Origin: Cytophagales bacterium
Lineage (GTDB): Bacteria; Bacteroidota; Bacteroidia; Cytophagales; Spirosomataceae
Assembly: GCA_004292855.1 (NCBI GenBank)
Contig: RDXN01000041.1
Location: 54,952-118,951 of the forward strand
Length of the DNA: 64,000 bases
Direction of reading: 5' to 3'
Part shown: positions 1 through 7,505 of the stretch, piece after piece
Layout of the letters: every line of letters starts with the position of its first letter
Position numbering within the stretch: position 1 is the first letter of the stretch
Notes under the pieces: model-generated
What the model was told of the DNA's origin: nothing
The model's database searches: none
Seen by the model: only the letters and a program-made list of their open reading frames with translations
Made by a program: the position numbers and the translations under genes

Positions 1-1654
1 ATTTTTTTGCACCATCGTAAACAAAGGGTATGACAACTTCTCCAAATTCATCGATAAAGCCATATTTATCATCTCTTTTTAAACTCGCCATTTTATCCGA
101 GATCCTATCTTCAGAAAACCTATCACGTTCATCTTCTAAAGAAGTAACAACCGTCCCATTCTTGTCAATAAATTCCCAACTGTTGTTTCTTTTTGCAATC
201 GCTAATCCATTCTTAAAGAAAGAGATATACTCATATTGAGGTTTAATGACTATTTTCCCATTTGTATCAACACAACCCCATTTTCCATTCTCTTGTACAT
301 TTACTAAGCCTTCCGAAAACAGCCAAACCTGCTCATACTGAAAAGGTATAACAAGCGTTCCGTGCCTGTTTATAAATCCCCATTTTTCATTCTTTTTTGC
401 TATTGATAGCCCTTTGTCGAAGGGTTCCACGTCCTCATATTCAAGGGGTATCACAACAACCCCGTATCTGTCAACAAAGCCCCATTTATCATCCTTCCTC
501 ACCCTTGCCAACCCTCCCTCCGAAAAAAGTTTTACATCGTCATATTCGAAGGGAATAACCGTTACCCCTTGTGCATTAAGGCATCCCCACTTACCATCCT
601 TTTTCACACTCGCCCTTCCCTCTTGAAAAAACCAATCTAAGTCGTAGACACAATCAATTACAATCTTCTTGTTTCTGTCGCAAAAGCCCCATTTATTTCC
701 TTTTCTGTAGGGTATTAGGTCAGGTGGCTCGTTATACTGGATTGTTTTCTGAACCTGTGGCTTTGCTAAATCGCGTATTGTGAAAATCAGCGGCTTCTTT
801 AACGCACCCTCCAACTCTGCCAAGAGAGTTCGGTGAATGGGTTTACCCTTGTCGTATATGTCCGCAAAAAGTTTGCTTTGCCGGGGCGCGTTGATGTCAT
901 CAGGGCAGGCGAGGAGTGCGTCGGTTGGGGAATATACGGAAGGCCAATCAGGAAAACAGGCTAACGTTTGAAGTTCAAGTTGCAGCAGCAACAGACTAAA
1001 ATCATCCAGATACAGATTGAAATCGCTTAATTGACGACGTGTGTGCCGGTAGGGAGGTGTTCCCGTTTCAGTGGCCTCCTCACCAGCGAATGCTGGTACA
1101 TAGAAACCATCGTAATCAACCAGTGCCAGATGTCCATCAGCCCGAACCATGATATTATCTGGTTTCAGGTCTCCGTGAGCCATATTCTGATTCAGCATCC
1201 ACTCGGCCAATAGAACAAAACGAAAGGCCAGAAAACCGAGAGCAGAGCGGTCGGCGCGGGTGCAACAGTCCCGCACATACTCCCCCAGCGTTTGGCCTTC
1301 TACCCAGGGCATCATCACCACGTCGAATTCTTGGCGGGTGCAGTGGGCGCAGTCAACCCAGAGTTCGTCGGGGTGGTAGGTCATGGGGAGCAGGTAGGGT
1401 GAGGGATTGTCGGCAATCCACTCGCCAATGAGCCGGAGCCGCCGGGCGCGGTCGGGTACGTCGCGGAGGAAACATTTCAGGGCCATGTGGTTGCCGGTGC
1501 GGGTGTCTTCCATTTTGAAGACAACGGCAAAGTTGCCGCTGCTAAAAAAGGGGTGGCCGTTGGGTTTCCGCACGGGCCGGAGGTAGTTCAGGGTGGCGAG
1601 GGTGTCGGCGGCACCTTCAAGGGAGGAGATGTAGTCGGTAATGGAGGGGTACAT
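1..1654 (-). CDS. Protein kinase with C-terminal WG repeats (partial, runs off left edge)
   Basis: Reading the minus strand from the ATG at 1654 gives 551 uninterrupted codons to the window edge. Residues 30-200 look like a divergent Ser/Thr protein kinase: a lysine in MALK (about 60), the catalytic loop HGDLKPDN (160-167) and DYDG (180-183) in place of DFG. From about residue 300 there are roughly seven WG/beta-propeller-like repeats (KWGF-D..G..VIP.EYD). WG repeats are usually taken as protein-binding surfaces. The kinase, VWA and PP2C combination matches the TerY-P phosphorylation triad known from Ter stress-response neighbourhoods, so this is probably the kinase partner of the two genes upstream. 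It is now separated from them by a REP/RAYT insertion. The WG half is visibly AT-richer than the kinase half. The kinase call is firm; substrate and C-terminus are unknown. Confidence 0.85.
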   Translation of the reverse strand, partial: MYPSITDYISSLEGAADTLATLNYLRPVRKPNGHPFFSSGNFAVVFKMEDTRTGNHMALKCFLRDVPDRARRLRLIGEWIADNPSPYLLPMTYHPDELWVDCAHCTRQEFDVVMMPWVEGQTLGEYVRDCCTRADRSALGFLAFRFVLLAEWMLNQNMAHGDLKPDNIMVRADGHLALVDYDGFYVPAFAGEEATETGTPPYRHTRRQLSDFNLYLDDFSLLLLQLELQTLACFPDWPSVYSPTDALLACPDDINAPRQSKLFADIYDKGKPIHRTLLAELEGALKKPLIFTIRDLAKPQVQKTIQYNEPPDLIPYRKGNKWGFCDRNKKIVIDCVYDLDWFFQEGRASVKKDGKWGCLNAQGVTVIPFEYDDVKLFSEGGLARVRKDDKWGFVDRYGVVVIPLEYEDVEPFDKGLSIAKKNEKWGFINRHGTLVIPFQYEQVWLFSEGLVNVQENGKWGCVDTNGKIVIKPQYEYISFFKNGLAIAKRNNSWEFIDKNGTVVTSLEDERDRFSEDRISDKMASLKRDDKYGFIDEFGEVVIPFVYDGAKK

Positions 1655-1660
1655 TATTCA

Positions 1661-1694
1661 GCAGCAGGTAGTTAACAGTAGGCAGTGAACAGTA
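1661..1694. repeat. cagtgaacagtagg-type degenerate repeat
   Basis: A short run of GTTAACAGTAGGCAGTGAACAG-like units lies just upstream of the kinase start codon. The same degenerate unit family occurs near 12520-12560, 14570-14770, 26981-27116 and 41423-41440. Its function is unknown. Confidence 0.6.
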
Positions 1695-1711
1695 GGATTT
1701 TGTAGTAGAAA

Positions 1712-2034
1712 TTGTCCCGTAGGGGCATAACAATGCAATGTCGGTAGAAAAGGGCACATATCAACGTGTCGGTTGGTCGTCCCGTAGGTCGGACGGCCGC
1801 TGCCGACGGAACAATGCAATGTCGGTTGGTGAACGGGCATTTGGTGGCGGGGTCTCATTAACCGACACGTTGTTGTTTCGTCCCCTACGGGACGTTGCGA
1901 ATGTGGGGATTACCACTTTATATCGACAGCTACCGACACGTTGTTGTTTCGTCCCCTACGGGACGATGTGTTTAACGGGGGGGACTACTGACGCAGTTGC
2001 TACTGACGCTACGCTGTTATGTCCCGATGGGACG
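1712..2034. repeat. REP family A, left cluster (five copies)
   Basis: Five copies of a roughly 34-bp unit lie here. The unit has the form ACCGACACGTTGTTG followed by the palindrome TCCCCTACGGGA. Two copies are in reverse orientation (about 1712-1747 and 1776-1829, the second carrying an internal insertion) and three are forward (1861-1894, 1932-1965, 2002-2034). The copies at 1861 and 1932 are identical. The palindromic foot and GT-rich tail, placed beside an IS200-like transposase, fit bacterial REP elements. No gene is seen in 1655-2054. Confidence 0.85.
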
Positions 2035-2054
2035 AGGGGACGGTGAGACGCGCT

Positions 2055-2531
2055 TTATTCGGGTTCTTTGAACAGGAAACGCTCGTCGTATTCTATCTCG
2101 AACGCGTCCAAGAACCGGCGGTATTCTTCCAGAAACGTGCTTCTGTGGTGATACTTCTCCTGATTTTCAATGTACGTAATGACGGCGGGCAATTGGCTTT
2201 TTCCGTAACTAAACCGAAGCGTCGGACCGTGCCCATACCCCTCTTGCCAATTAAAATGAGCGGGGGTTTTCCGGTTTTCGTTAATCCATCTTGAAGAGTC
2301 CTGTTTAAGGTTTTTCATCAAGTCGGAGAGAGACTGCGTGGGACGCATCCCAATCAGAAGATGAACATGATCTGGCATTCCATTGATGACCAACAATTTA
2401 TGGCCGTAATTGTGGATAATGCCAGTCATGTAGGCATAGAGTTCGTATTTCCAGATGGACGCGATGACCGCGTCGCGGTATTTGACCGCAAACACCAGTT
2501 GGAGGTGAATTTGGGTATAGGTGTTCGGCAT
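2055..2531 (-). CDS. REP-associated tyrosine transposase (IS200/IS605 TnpA-like, RAYT)
   Basis: This is a 158-residue Y1 single-strand transposase. The HUH motif is seen in MPDHVHLLI (about residues 52-60). A candidate catalytic tyrosine lies in the helix VITYIENQEKYHH near residues 115-130. The length matches the IS200-like TnpA/RAYT family. Enzymes of this family cleave single-stranded DNA at hairpins and form a 5'-phosphotyrosine. The REP hairpins on both sides are the likely substrates, and no tnpB-like gene is present, which favours a domesticated RAYT over a complete IS605. The gene looks intact, with an ATG start and no frameshift. Confidence 0.85.
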   Translation of the reverse strand: MPNTYTQIHLQLVFAVKYRDAVIASIWKYELYAYMTGIIHNYGHKLLVINGMPDHVHLLIGMRPTQSLSDLMKNLKQDSSRWINENRKTPAHFNWQEGYGHGPTLRFSYGKSQLPAVITYIENQEKYHHRSTFLEEYRRFLDAFEIEYDERFLFKEPE

Positions 2532-2586
2532 TCGGCAGGATTCAGTTTAGGTCTAGCAAGATAATAAAATCAGACACGTAAATCAT

Positions 2587-2817
2587 TGTCCCATTGGGAC
2601 ATAACAGCACCGCGTCGGTAGAAGACGACAGATGTCACCATGCGCAATCATCGTCCCGTAGGGGACGGAATAATGTAATGTCGGTTGGCGGTGGGCATTT
2701 GTTGACGGGGCGTAATTAACCGACACGTTGTTGTTCCGTCCCCTACGGGACGGTGAAAACGCGGGATGGCATCTGCCGTTTTCTACCGACGCTGCGCTGT
2801 TCCGTCCCTACGGGACG
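2587..2817. repeat. REP family A, right cluster (four copies)
   Basis: Two reverse copies (about 2587-2621 and 2652-2688) and two forward copies (2719-2752 and 2785-2817) of the same unit as the left cluster are present. The last copy overlaps the 3' end of the PP2C gene and supplies its terminal TAG. Confidence 0.85.
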
Positions 2818-3632
2818 GGTGGTAAACCATCAATCAGCACCATTGTGTAATCGTCGGGGCCGAGGAGGTTTTGGGCAGCAAGGGCGCGGGTGTAGGCCAT
2901 AAACGCCGGGCGGCTTCGGAGGGCGCGGGCGAGGGGTGCCCACACGTCGCGGCCAAAGCGGTGGTGGGGTTGCCAGTGCGCGAGGTGTGTGGCCGCCCGG
3001 TTGCCGAGGGCGGTGGGTTGGCTGGCAAGGCGTTGGAGCGTATCGGAGGGGCCGGTGAGGGCGTCGTAGGCCATCAGCACGTATTGGGCCAACGTGTCGG
3101 ACAATAGAGCATACCGTTGCCCGTGTCGACCGGGCAATTGGCCGGTCTGAAAGCCGTTTGGGTTGGGCGCGTTGTTCCAGTTGAGCAGGTACGGGCCAGA
3201 GGTAAACACGTGTAAATCAGACAAAGACGAGCGTAGCCCGGTTCGTCTGTGCTATGCCAGGGCCACCGCATCGCCGTAGGTGGCCCAGTGGGCGCAGTCG
3301 CCGACAAGGTGCAGGGTCGCGAGCGTCGCGTAGGAACCCTCCGACAGGAACTTGTTTAGTTTGAGCGGGTCCGAAGCCGCCTGTTGTTGGTAGGTCTCGT
3401 AGAACGGCTCCCAAATGCGGTCGAGCCAAGCCGAAAAATCGGGGAAGTCAGCGAAGGGTTCGGCAGGGACGTGGTTCACCAGATACGTAGCCCATTCGCC
3501 TGCGTAGATACCCCCGCCCCCGGCTCCGTCGGCAACGGCCCAAACGGGGACGTCGGACGTGAGACGGAACGCGTCTTCGTTGTCGGGGTAGGTCGGCTCC
3601 TCTTTGCCGAGGGTTTGGTCCCGCGTTCTCAT
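2808..3632 (-). pseudogene. PP2C-type protein phosphatase, split by one in-frame TAG
   Basis: Two pieces in the same reading frame together make one PP2C-type Ser/Thr phosphatase of about 274 codons. The first (3632-3252) has DNEDAF and VADGAGGG, the N-terminal metal-binding motifs. The second (readable to 2808) has DDYTMVLID, the C-terminal metal-binding DD motif. They are separated only by a TAG at 3254-3252. The second piece has no obvious ATG; a TTG at 3224 is the first alternative start. The ATG at 3632 overlaps the TGA of the VWA gene (ATGA), so the two were co-translated. The distal stop lies inside a REP copy. Either the gene is freshly inactivated, or the amber codon is read through, or the base is an assembly error. 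In the TerY-P triad the phosphatase would oppose the kinase. Confidence 0.8.
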
Positions 3633-4612
3633 GGTTCCGGTTGCAGCTTACTGCCAACCCCGGCGGTAGCCGTTGTGGGCGTACCGATATTCATAAACTT
3701 TACCAGCGCGGCCACGTCAGCATTGAAGCTCATCCCCACGTAACGCCGGGCGAGGTCTTCCCGACGCAGGTCGGCAATGGCGAGGTGATAACTCGCGGGC
3801 ATCTCGCTCGACAAATCGTAGAGCAGCCGGGCGTAGGCGTCGGGCGGCAGTTCGTCGGCGCGGCTTGGGAACAGGGTGGGCGAACCGGCAGCCCCTGATA
3901 AATGGACGTTGAGCAACAGCACATGCCCGTCGGTGGTGCAGCGTTGTTTGATGCGAGTCGTTATCGTAAGCAGGGCGTCGTCTTTGGCGTCGGTGGCCGC
4001 TCCGTCGGTGATGTTGATCACGGTGGGCGGGTAACAGTCAAGCCCCCGGTGTGTAGCCAGCCACGTGTCGAGCAGGGTTTCAGCGAGTTCAAATGCCTTT
4101 TTCATGGGCGTTCGACCCGCGCACACGGGTTCGAGCTAGTAGGGGCGTTGTTCGGTTCGTTTCACAATTTGCCCGCGAATACGGTTCTCAACCTCAACAG
4201 GGGTAAAGGCTTTCGGATTCGTATAGAGGTCGTCGGGCGAGACCCAGTTTTGGCCCGCGAGGTTGCCTTCCCAAAGCAAACTAGCCTCGTCGCCCCCATA
4301 CCCAATCAGGGCAATGTCGTAGTATCGGCGCACCTCGTTGCCTTTCACGCAGCGGTTCACCAATTCATAAACCGTTTGGTTAACAACCCGTGCCACAGCA
4401 TCGGCTTTGGTGCAGGTTACGCCGTCATACACAATCGGTTCGCCCATCGACCCCGATTGGTCGATCAGGAATAAAAACGCGGTGGGCGACGACCGGGTGA
4501 TCAAGGCCGTGTACGGATTCGCCTTGACGGTTGTCTGACGGGCTTCCTGTAGGTTTTGGTGCAGGATGTTGGCGGGGACTGTGTTTGTAGCGGTGGGTAC
4601 TAGAGTTGTCAT
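3629..4612 (-). pseudogene. TerY-like VWA-domain protein, split by one in-frame TAG
   Basis: This is a VWA protein of about 327 codons with a complete MIDAS when read through one stop: DQSGSMG (DxSxS), the threonine in GRTPM, and the aspartate in NITDGA. The ATG at 4612 overlaps the stop of the PLD gene (ATGA). A TAG at 4138-4136 interrupts the frame just before LEPVCAGRTPM, a place where VWA/TerY proteins often have a tryptophan, so TGG to TAG is the simplest history (inference). The downstream piece could only start from a GTG at 4126, and neither half alone has a full MIDAS. VWA proteins of this type act with PP2C and kinase partners as a phosphorylation switch. Confidence 0.8.
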
Positions 4613-5811
4613 AACGCGCAAGTTAACGCTTCTTTCTGTTTCGACAACTCTTCGCGCAAGGCCATGAGTCGCTCGTGAATATCGCCCTCGGCAGTCATCC
4701 ACCCATAGGCTTCGTCTTGTTCGATGGTCTCGATTTGGGCCAGCAATTGGGCTTTTAGAGCCAGCAGACGAGCCAGCCGTTTTTCCAGAAGAGTCCGGTC
4801 CGTGATCGTTTCGAGAGCTGTATCGAACACGCGGCCCTCGTCCAGATCGGCCATCAATTGCCGGAGTGTGGTGAGATCTTTTTGGGCATAAGCCGTGTTC
4901 AGACGAGCCATAAACGCGGTGGCCTGTTGACAACGTGCCGGGTCGTTTATGAATCGGTCGGGGTGGGCCTGAGCAGCGGCCTTGCGAAACAGTCGGCGGA
5001 GTTCGGTTTGATCGTCGTTATTTAGGTCGGGAAGAGGATTGGCAACGGCATCAGCCACATGCCGGTACGTTTGTTCAGATGCAGAGCGAAGGTTTTCGGC
5101 TCGTTCGGCATCCGAGCGTCGGCCCGATTGCATGGCTTCACGCTCGGCTATTCTGGCTTTCAAATCGGCAATGTCTGTGAGTAAATCACCGAGATGAACG
5201 CGGATTAGGTGCTGATACTGAGTCAATACGCCCTCGCGCTGCTGTTTTTGTTCTTCCAACACGGCAATTTCAACCTCCAGCGTTCGGATGCGAACGCGGA
5301 GCAGTCCCAGCGACGGGTTAAGGACAAGTGCCGTTGAAAGCGGTTCCGGTTGCGGGGGTTCGGGTTCACAAATAGGCCGGGACAGCCGCACAAGTTCGGC
5401 CAACTCCTGCCGGAATGGGGCCGTGTCGATCCCGTCTGTCTGAGTCAACACAATCAGGTTTTCGCGGTTCCGGTTGGCGGCCCGGTATGTCCAGTTGTAC
5501 GACCCCAGCAACAGCGTTTCGCCATCGATCACGCAAAACTTGTGGTGCATGGTCCCGCCCGTATCGTCTCTGAAGTAATAAGCCCGACCGCCCAGGCGGG
5601 TAAATTCGGGCCATTCGAACGGCGTTTGGTGGTTGATAAGGTCGTCGTTCAGTACCAGCGTTACGGTGGTTCCGGTACGAAGCCGTTGCAGCAGCAGGTC
5701 AAAAATAGCTTCGTCGGTAAACCAGGCAACGGCGGCTTCGATGCTCTGAGCCGCCTGTTGCAGGTTTTTAAGAAGAACCGGACGAATGTCGCGGAGGTGG
5801 GGTTGAGGCAC
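4609..5811 (-). CDS. PLD-like nuclease/phosphodiesterase fused to a J-like domain
   Basis: The 400-residue protein has an N-terminal phospholipase D-like domain (about 1-140) with one HxK motif (H89, K91, D96, then GSYNWT and REN). One-motif PLD proteins usually dimerise to form the active site, as in Nuc-type nucleases. A coiled coil follows (about 170-250), then a J-like helical segment with an HPD triplet at 283-285 (RRLFRKAAAQAHPDRF), and a second coiled coil (about 335-395). It starts with GTG six bases after the M42 gene and overlaps the VWA start by four bases. A role as effector or DNA/lipid-acting partner of the downstream phosphorylation module is an inference. The PLD call is firm and the J-domain call is moderate. 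Confidence 0.8.
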   Translation of the reverse strand: MPQPHLRDIRPVLLKNLQQAAQSIEAAVAWFTDEAIFDLLLQRLRTGTTVTLVLNDDLINHQTPFEWPEFTRLGGRAYYFRDDTGGTMHHKFCVIDGETLLLGSYNWTYRAANRNRENLIVLTQTDGIDTAPFRQELAELVRLSRPICEPEPPQPEPLSTALVLNPSLGLLRVRIRTLEVEIAVLEEQKQQREGVLTQYQHLIRVHLGDLLTDIADLKARIAEREAMQSGRRSDAERAENLRSASEQTYRHVADAVANPLPDLNNDDQTELRRLFRKAAAQAHPDRFINDPARCQQATAFMARLNTAYAQKDLTTLRQLMADLDEGRVFDTALETITDRTLLEKRLARLLALKAQLLAQIETIEQDEAYGWMTAEGDIHERLMALREELSKQKEALTCAL

Positions 5812-5817
5812 TTGCGA

Positions 5818-6888
5818 TCACTTGATATACCGGAAATCCTCGTCTCCTTTCAAGTTCAACAACACGGCATACATCAGGTCGATTACACCCTGCACGTCGT
5901 CTTTGTGGACGGTCTCGACGGTCGTGTGCATGTACTTGAGCGGGAGCGAAATCAGCGCGGAAGCTACGCCCTCGGCGGCATACGCAAAGGCGTCGGTGTC
6001 GGTGCCGGTTGAGCGACTCACGGCCTGCCGCTGGAACTTAATCTCCTTTTGCTGGGCCACGTCGATCATAAAATCGAGCACGTTGTTCTGCACGGCGGGA
6101 CCGTAGCACAGCACCGGCCCTTCGCCACATTTGAGGTCACCCTGTTCTTTTTTGTCGTATTTGGGCGATTGGGTGTCGTGCGTAACGTCGGTGCAGATGG
6201 CGAGGTCGGGTTTGAGCCGCCGGGCGATCATCTCGGCCCCGCGCAGGCCAATTTCCTCCTGCACCGCATTGACGATGTACAGCGTAAACGGCAACTCGAC
6301 GTTGTTTTCTTTCAGCCGACGCGCTACCTCGGCAATCATGAAGCCGCCCATCCGGTTGTCCAACGCCCGGCCCACGTAGAAGCGGTTGTTCATCTCGGTG
6401 AGGCCATCGACAAACGTACAGACGGTGCCCACGTGAATGCCCATCTCTTCAACTTCGGCTTTGGTGGCGGCCCCCACGTCGATAAACAAATCTTTCACCT
6501 GCGGGGCGGTGTCTTTGGCGAGGTCGCGCACGTGGATGGCGGGCCACCCAAACACCCCCTGCCGAACGCCCTGCTTCGTGTGCAGGTTCACCCGCATAGA
6601 GGGGGCAATGAGGGCATCGGAGCCACCGTTGCGCCGAACGTACAGGTAGCCATCGTCGGAGATGTAATTGACGAACCACGAGATCTCGTCGGAGTGGGCT
6701 TCGATCACCACGCTGTAGCCTTTTCCGGCCCCGATGATACCCACCGCCGTGCCGTAGGTATCGACCAAATATTCGTCGATGTAGGGTTTGAGATAGTTGA
6801 GCCAAATCTGCTGCCCCGACGACTCGAAGCCGGTTGGGGAGGCATTGTTAAGGTACTCGTACAGAAACTGGTTGCTTTGCTCGGTCAT
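5818..6888 (-). CDS. M42 family metallopeptidase
   Basis: The 356-residue protein is a dinuclear metal aminopeptidase of the M42 (FrvX/tetrahedral aminopeptidase) family. Metal-ligand motifs are visible in order: EAHSDE near residue 65, GRALDNRMGG, NAVQEEIGLRG, CTDVTHDT, and a C-terminal MHTTVETVH. These enzymes trim peptides in the cytoplasm. Its ATG overlaps the TGA of the TOPRIM gene (ATGA) and the PLD gene follows after six bases, so it sits mid-operon between putative defence and signalling genes. It could be a housekeeping passenger or a processing enzyme of the system. Length and motifs are complete. Confidence 0.9.
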   Translation of the reverse strand: MTEQSNQFLYEYLNNASPTGFESSGQQIWLNYLKPYIDEYLVDTYGTAVGIIGAGKGYSVVIEAHSDEISWFVNYISDDGYLYVRRNGGSDALIAPSMRVNLHTKQGVRQGVFGWPAIHVRDLAKDTAPQVKDLFIDVGAATKAEVEEMGIHVGTVCTFVDGLTEMNNRFYVGRALDNRMGGFMIAEVARRLKENNVELPFTLYIVNAVQEEIGLRGAEMIARRLKPDLAICTDVTHDTQSPKYDKKEQGDLKCGEGPVLCYGPAVQNNVLDFMIDVAQQKEIKFQRQAVSRSTGTDTDAFAYAAEGVASALISLPLKYMHTTVETVHKDDVQGVIDLMYAVLLNLKGDEDFRYIK

Positions 6889-7505
6889 TGTGGGGTACTG
6901 AAATAGGTGTCTAAAAATGTTTTGAGTGGTTGCAGGGTGGACTGCGTTGGGGTAAGGTTCCAGTGCTCTTCATTCAAGAAATCGCGCTCACGTACATGGC
7001 CAACTTTCTTGCGTTGGGTCTCTGAGTGCGCAAGCAGGGCCTCCATGTAGGCATAAATTTTGCCTTTCCGGTTAGGCAAATAGTACTTACCCGCCCCTTC
7101 GCCCGTCAGACAACGCTCGTACGCTTGCCAACAATCGAAAAAGGGTTGGTGCCTAGGGTTGTAAACCTGCTCCAGAATGCTCTCCAAATCACCGGACAGG
7201 TTGTTGTTCGGCCACAGGAAGAAGTCAAATTGATGAGTTTGGGCAAGCAAGGCTACGTCCTGATGTCGTTGGGCGGGGTTGTGGTCGGCATCCAGAATGA
7301 CAACACTTTTAACCTCATCAATTTGATTGGCTATAAAACTGGGACCGTTCTTGTCAAGTGCTTCTGCAAAACGATTCTCAAGATTGTCTTTGCCATCCAG
7401 CACATCCACTAAGTCATCAGGAAGCACAGTATTGTACCAGCATTTAACAATATCCTGTAGAAACTTACGGTCGCTTGGACCTTCAACGTAGAATCTTACT
7501 TCCAT
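6885..7505 (-). CDS. TOPRIM-domain protein (DUF3226-like), partner of the upstream AAA ATPase
   Basis: The 206-residue protein begins with a TOPRIM-type signature: E8 in FYVEGPSD, and the DxD pair D72/D74 in VVILDADHNP. OLD-type nucleases, PARIS AriB and DUF3226/DUF4435 proteins carry this fold. It overlaps the ATPase gene by 10 bases and the M42 gene by four, so it is translated from the same message. TOPRIM proteins paired with ABC/AAA-type ATPases are typically nucleases released or guided by the ATPase in anti-phage defence. That function is inferred here from the pairing. The C-terminal half (about 90-206) shows nothing I recognise. Confidence 0.75.
   Translation of the reverse strand: MEVRFYVEGPSDRKFLQDIVKCWYNTVLPDDLVDVLDGKDNLENRFAEALDKNGPSFIANQIDEVKSVVILDADHNPAQRHQDVALLAQTHQFDFFLWPNNNLSGDLESILEQVYNPRHQPFFDCWQAYERCLTGEGAGKYYLPNRKGKIYAYMEALLAHSETQRKKVGHVRERDFLNEEHWNLTPTQSTLQPLKTFLDTYFSTPQ

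Larger units (their letters stand above)
1712..2817. mobile_element. REPtron: RAYT gene between REP clusters
   Basis: The IS200-like transposase gene at 2055-2531 is bracketed by REP family A copies on both sides: two reverse then three forward to the left, two reverse then two forward to the right. This is the arrangement described for RAYT genes and their cognate REPs. The block separates the PP2C gene from the kinase gene of what otherwise looks like one operon, so it was probably inserted into that operon. Confidence 0.7.

Noticed and set aside
1712..2817. CRISPR array from repeated 34-bp units
   Set aside because: Units occur in both orientations, spacing is irregular, a transposase gene lies in the middle and no cas gene is present. 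REP elements explain it better.
3902..4474. Long plus-strand reading frame over the VWA gene
   Set aside because: It has no domain or signal, and the minus strand encodes a conserved VWA domain; it is a shadow frame.
2808..4612. TAG recoded as a sense codon in this organism
   Set aside because: Other genes in the window end at TAG in the normal place (for example the GH65 gene at 33838-33840 and paralogue 2 at 21482-21484), so general reassignment is unlikely. Local readthrough cannot be excluded.
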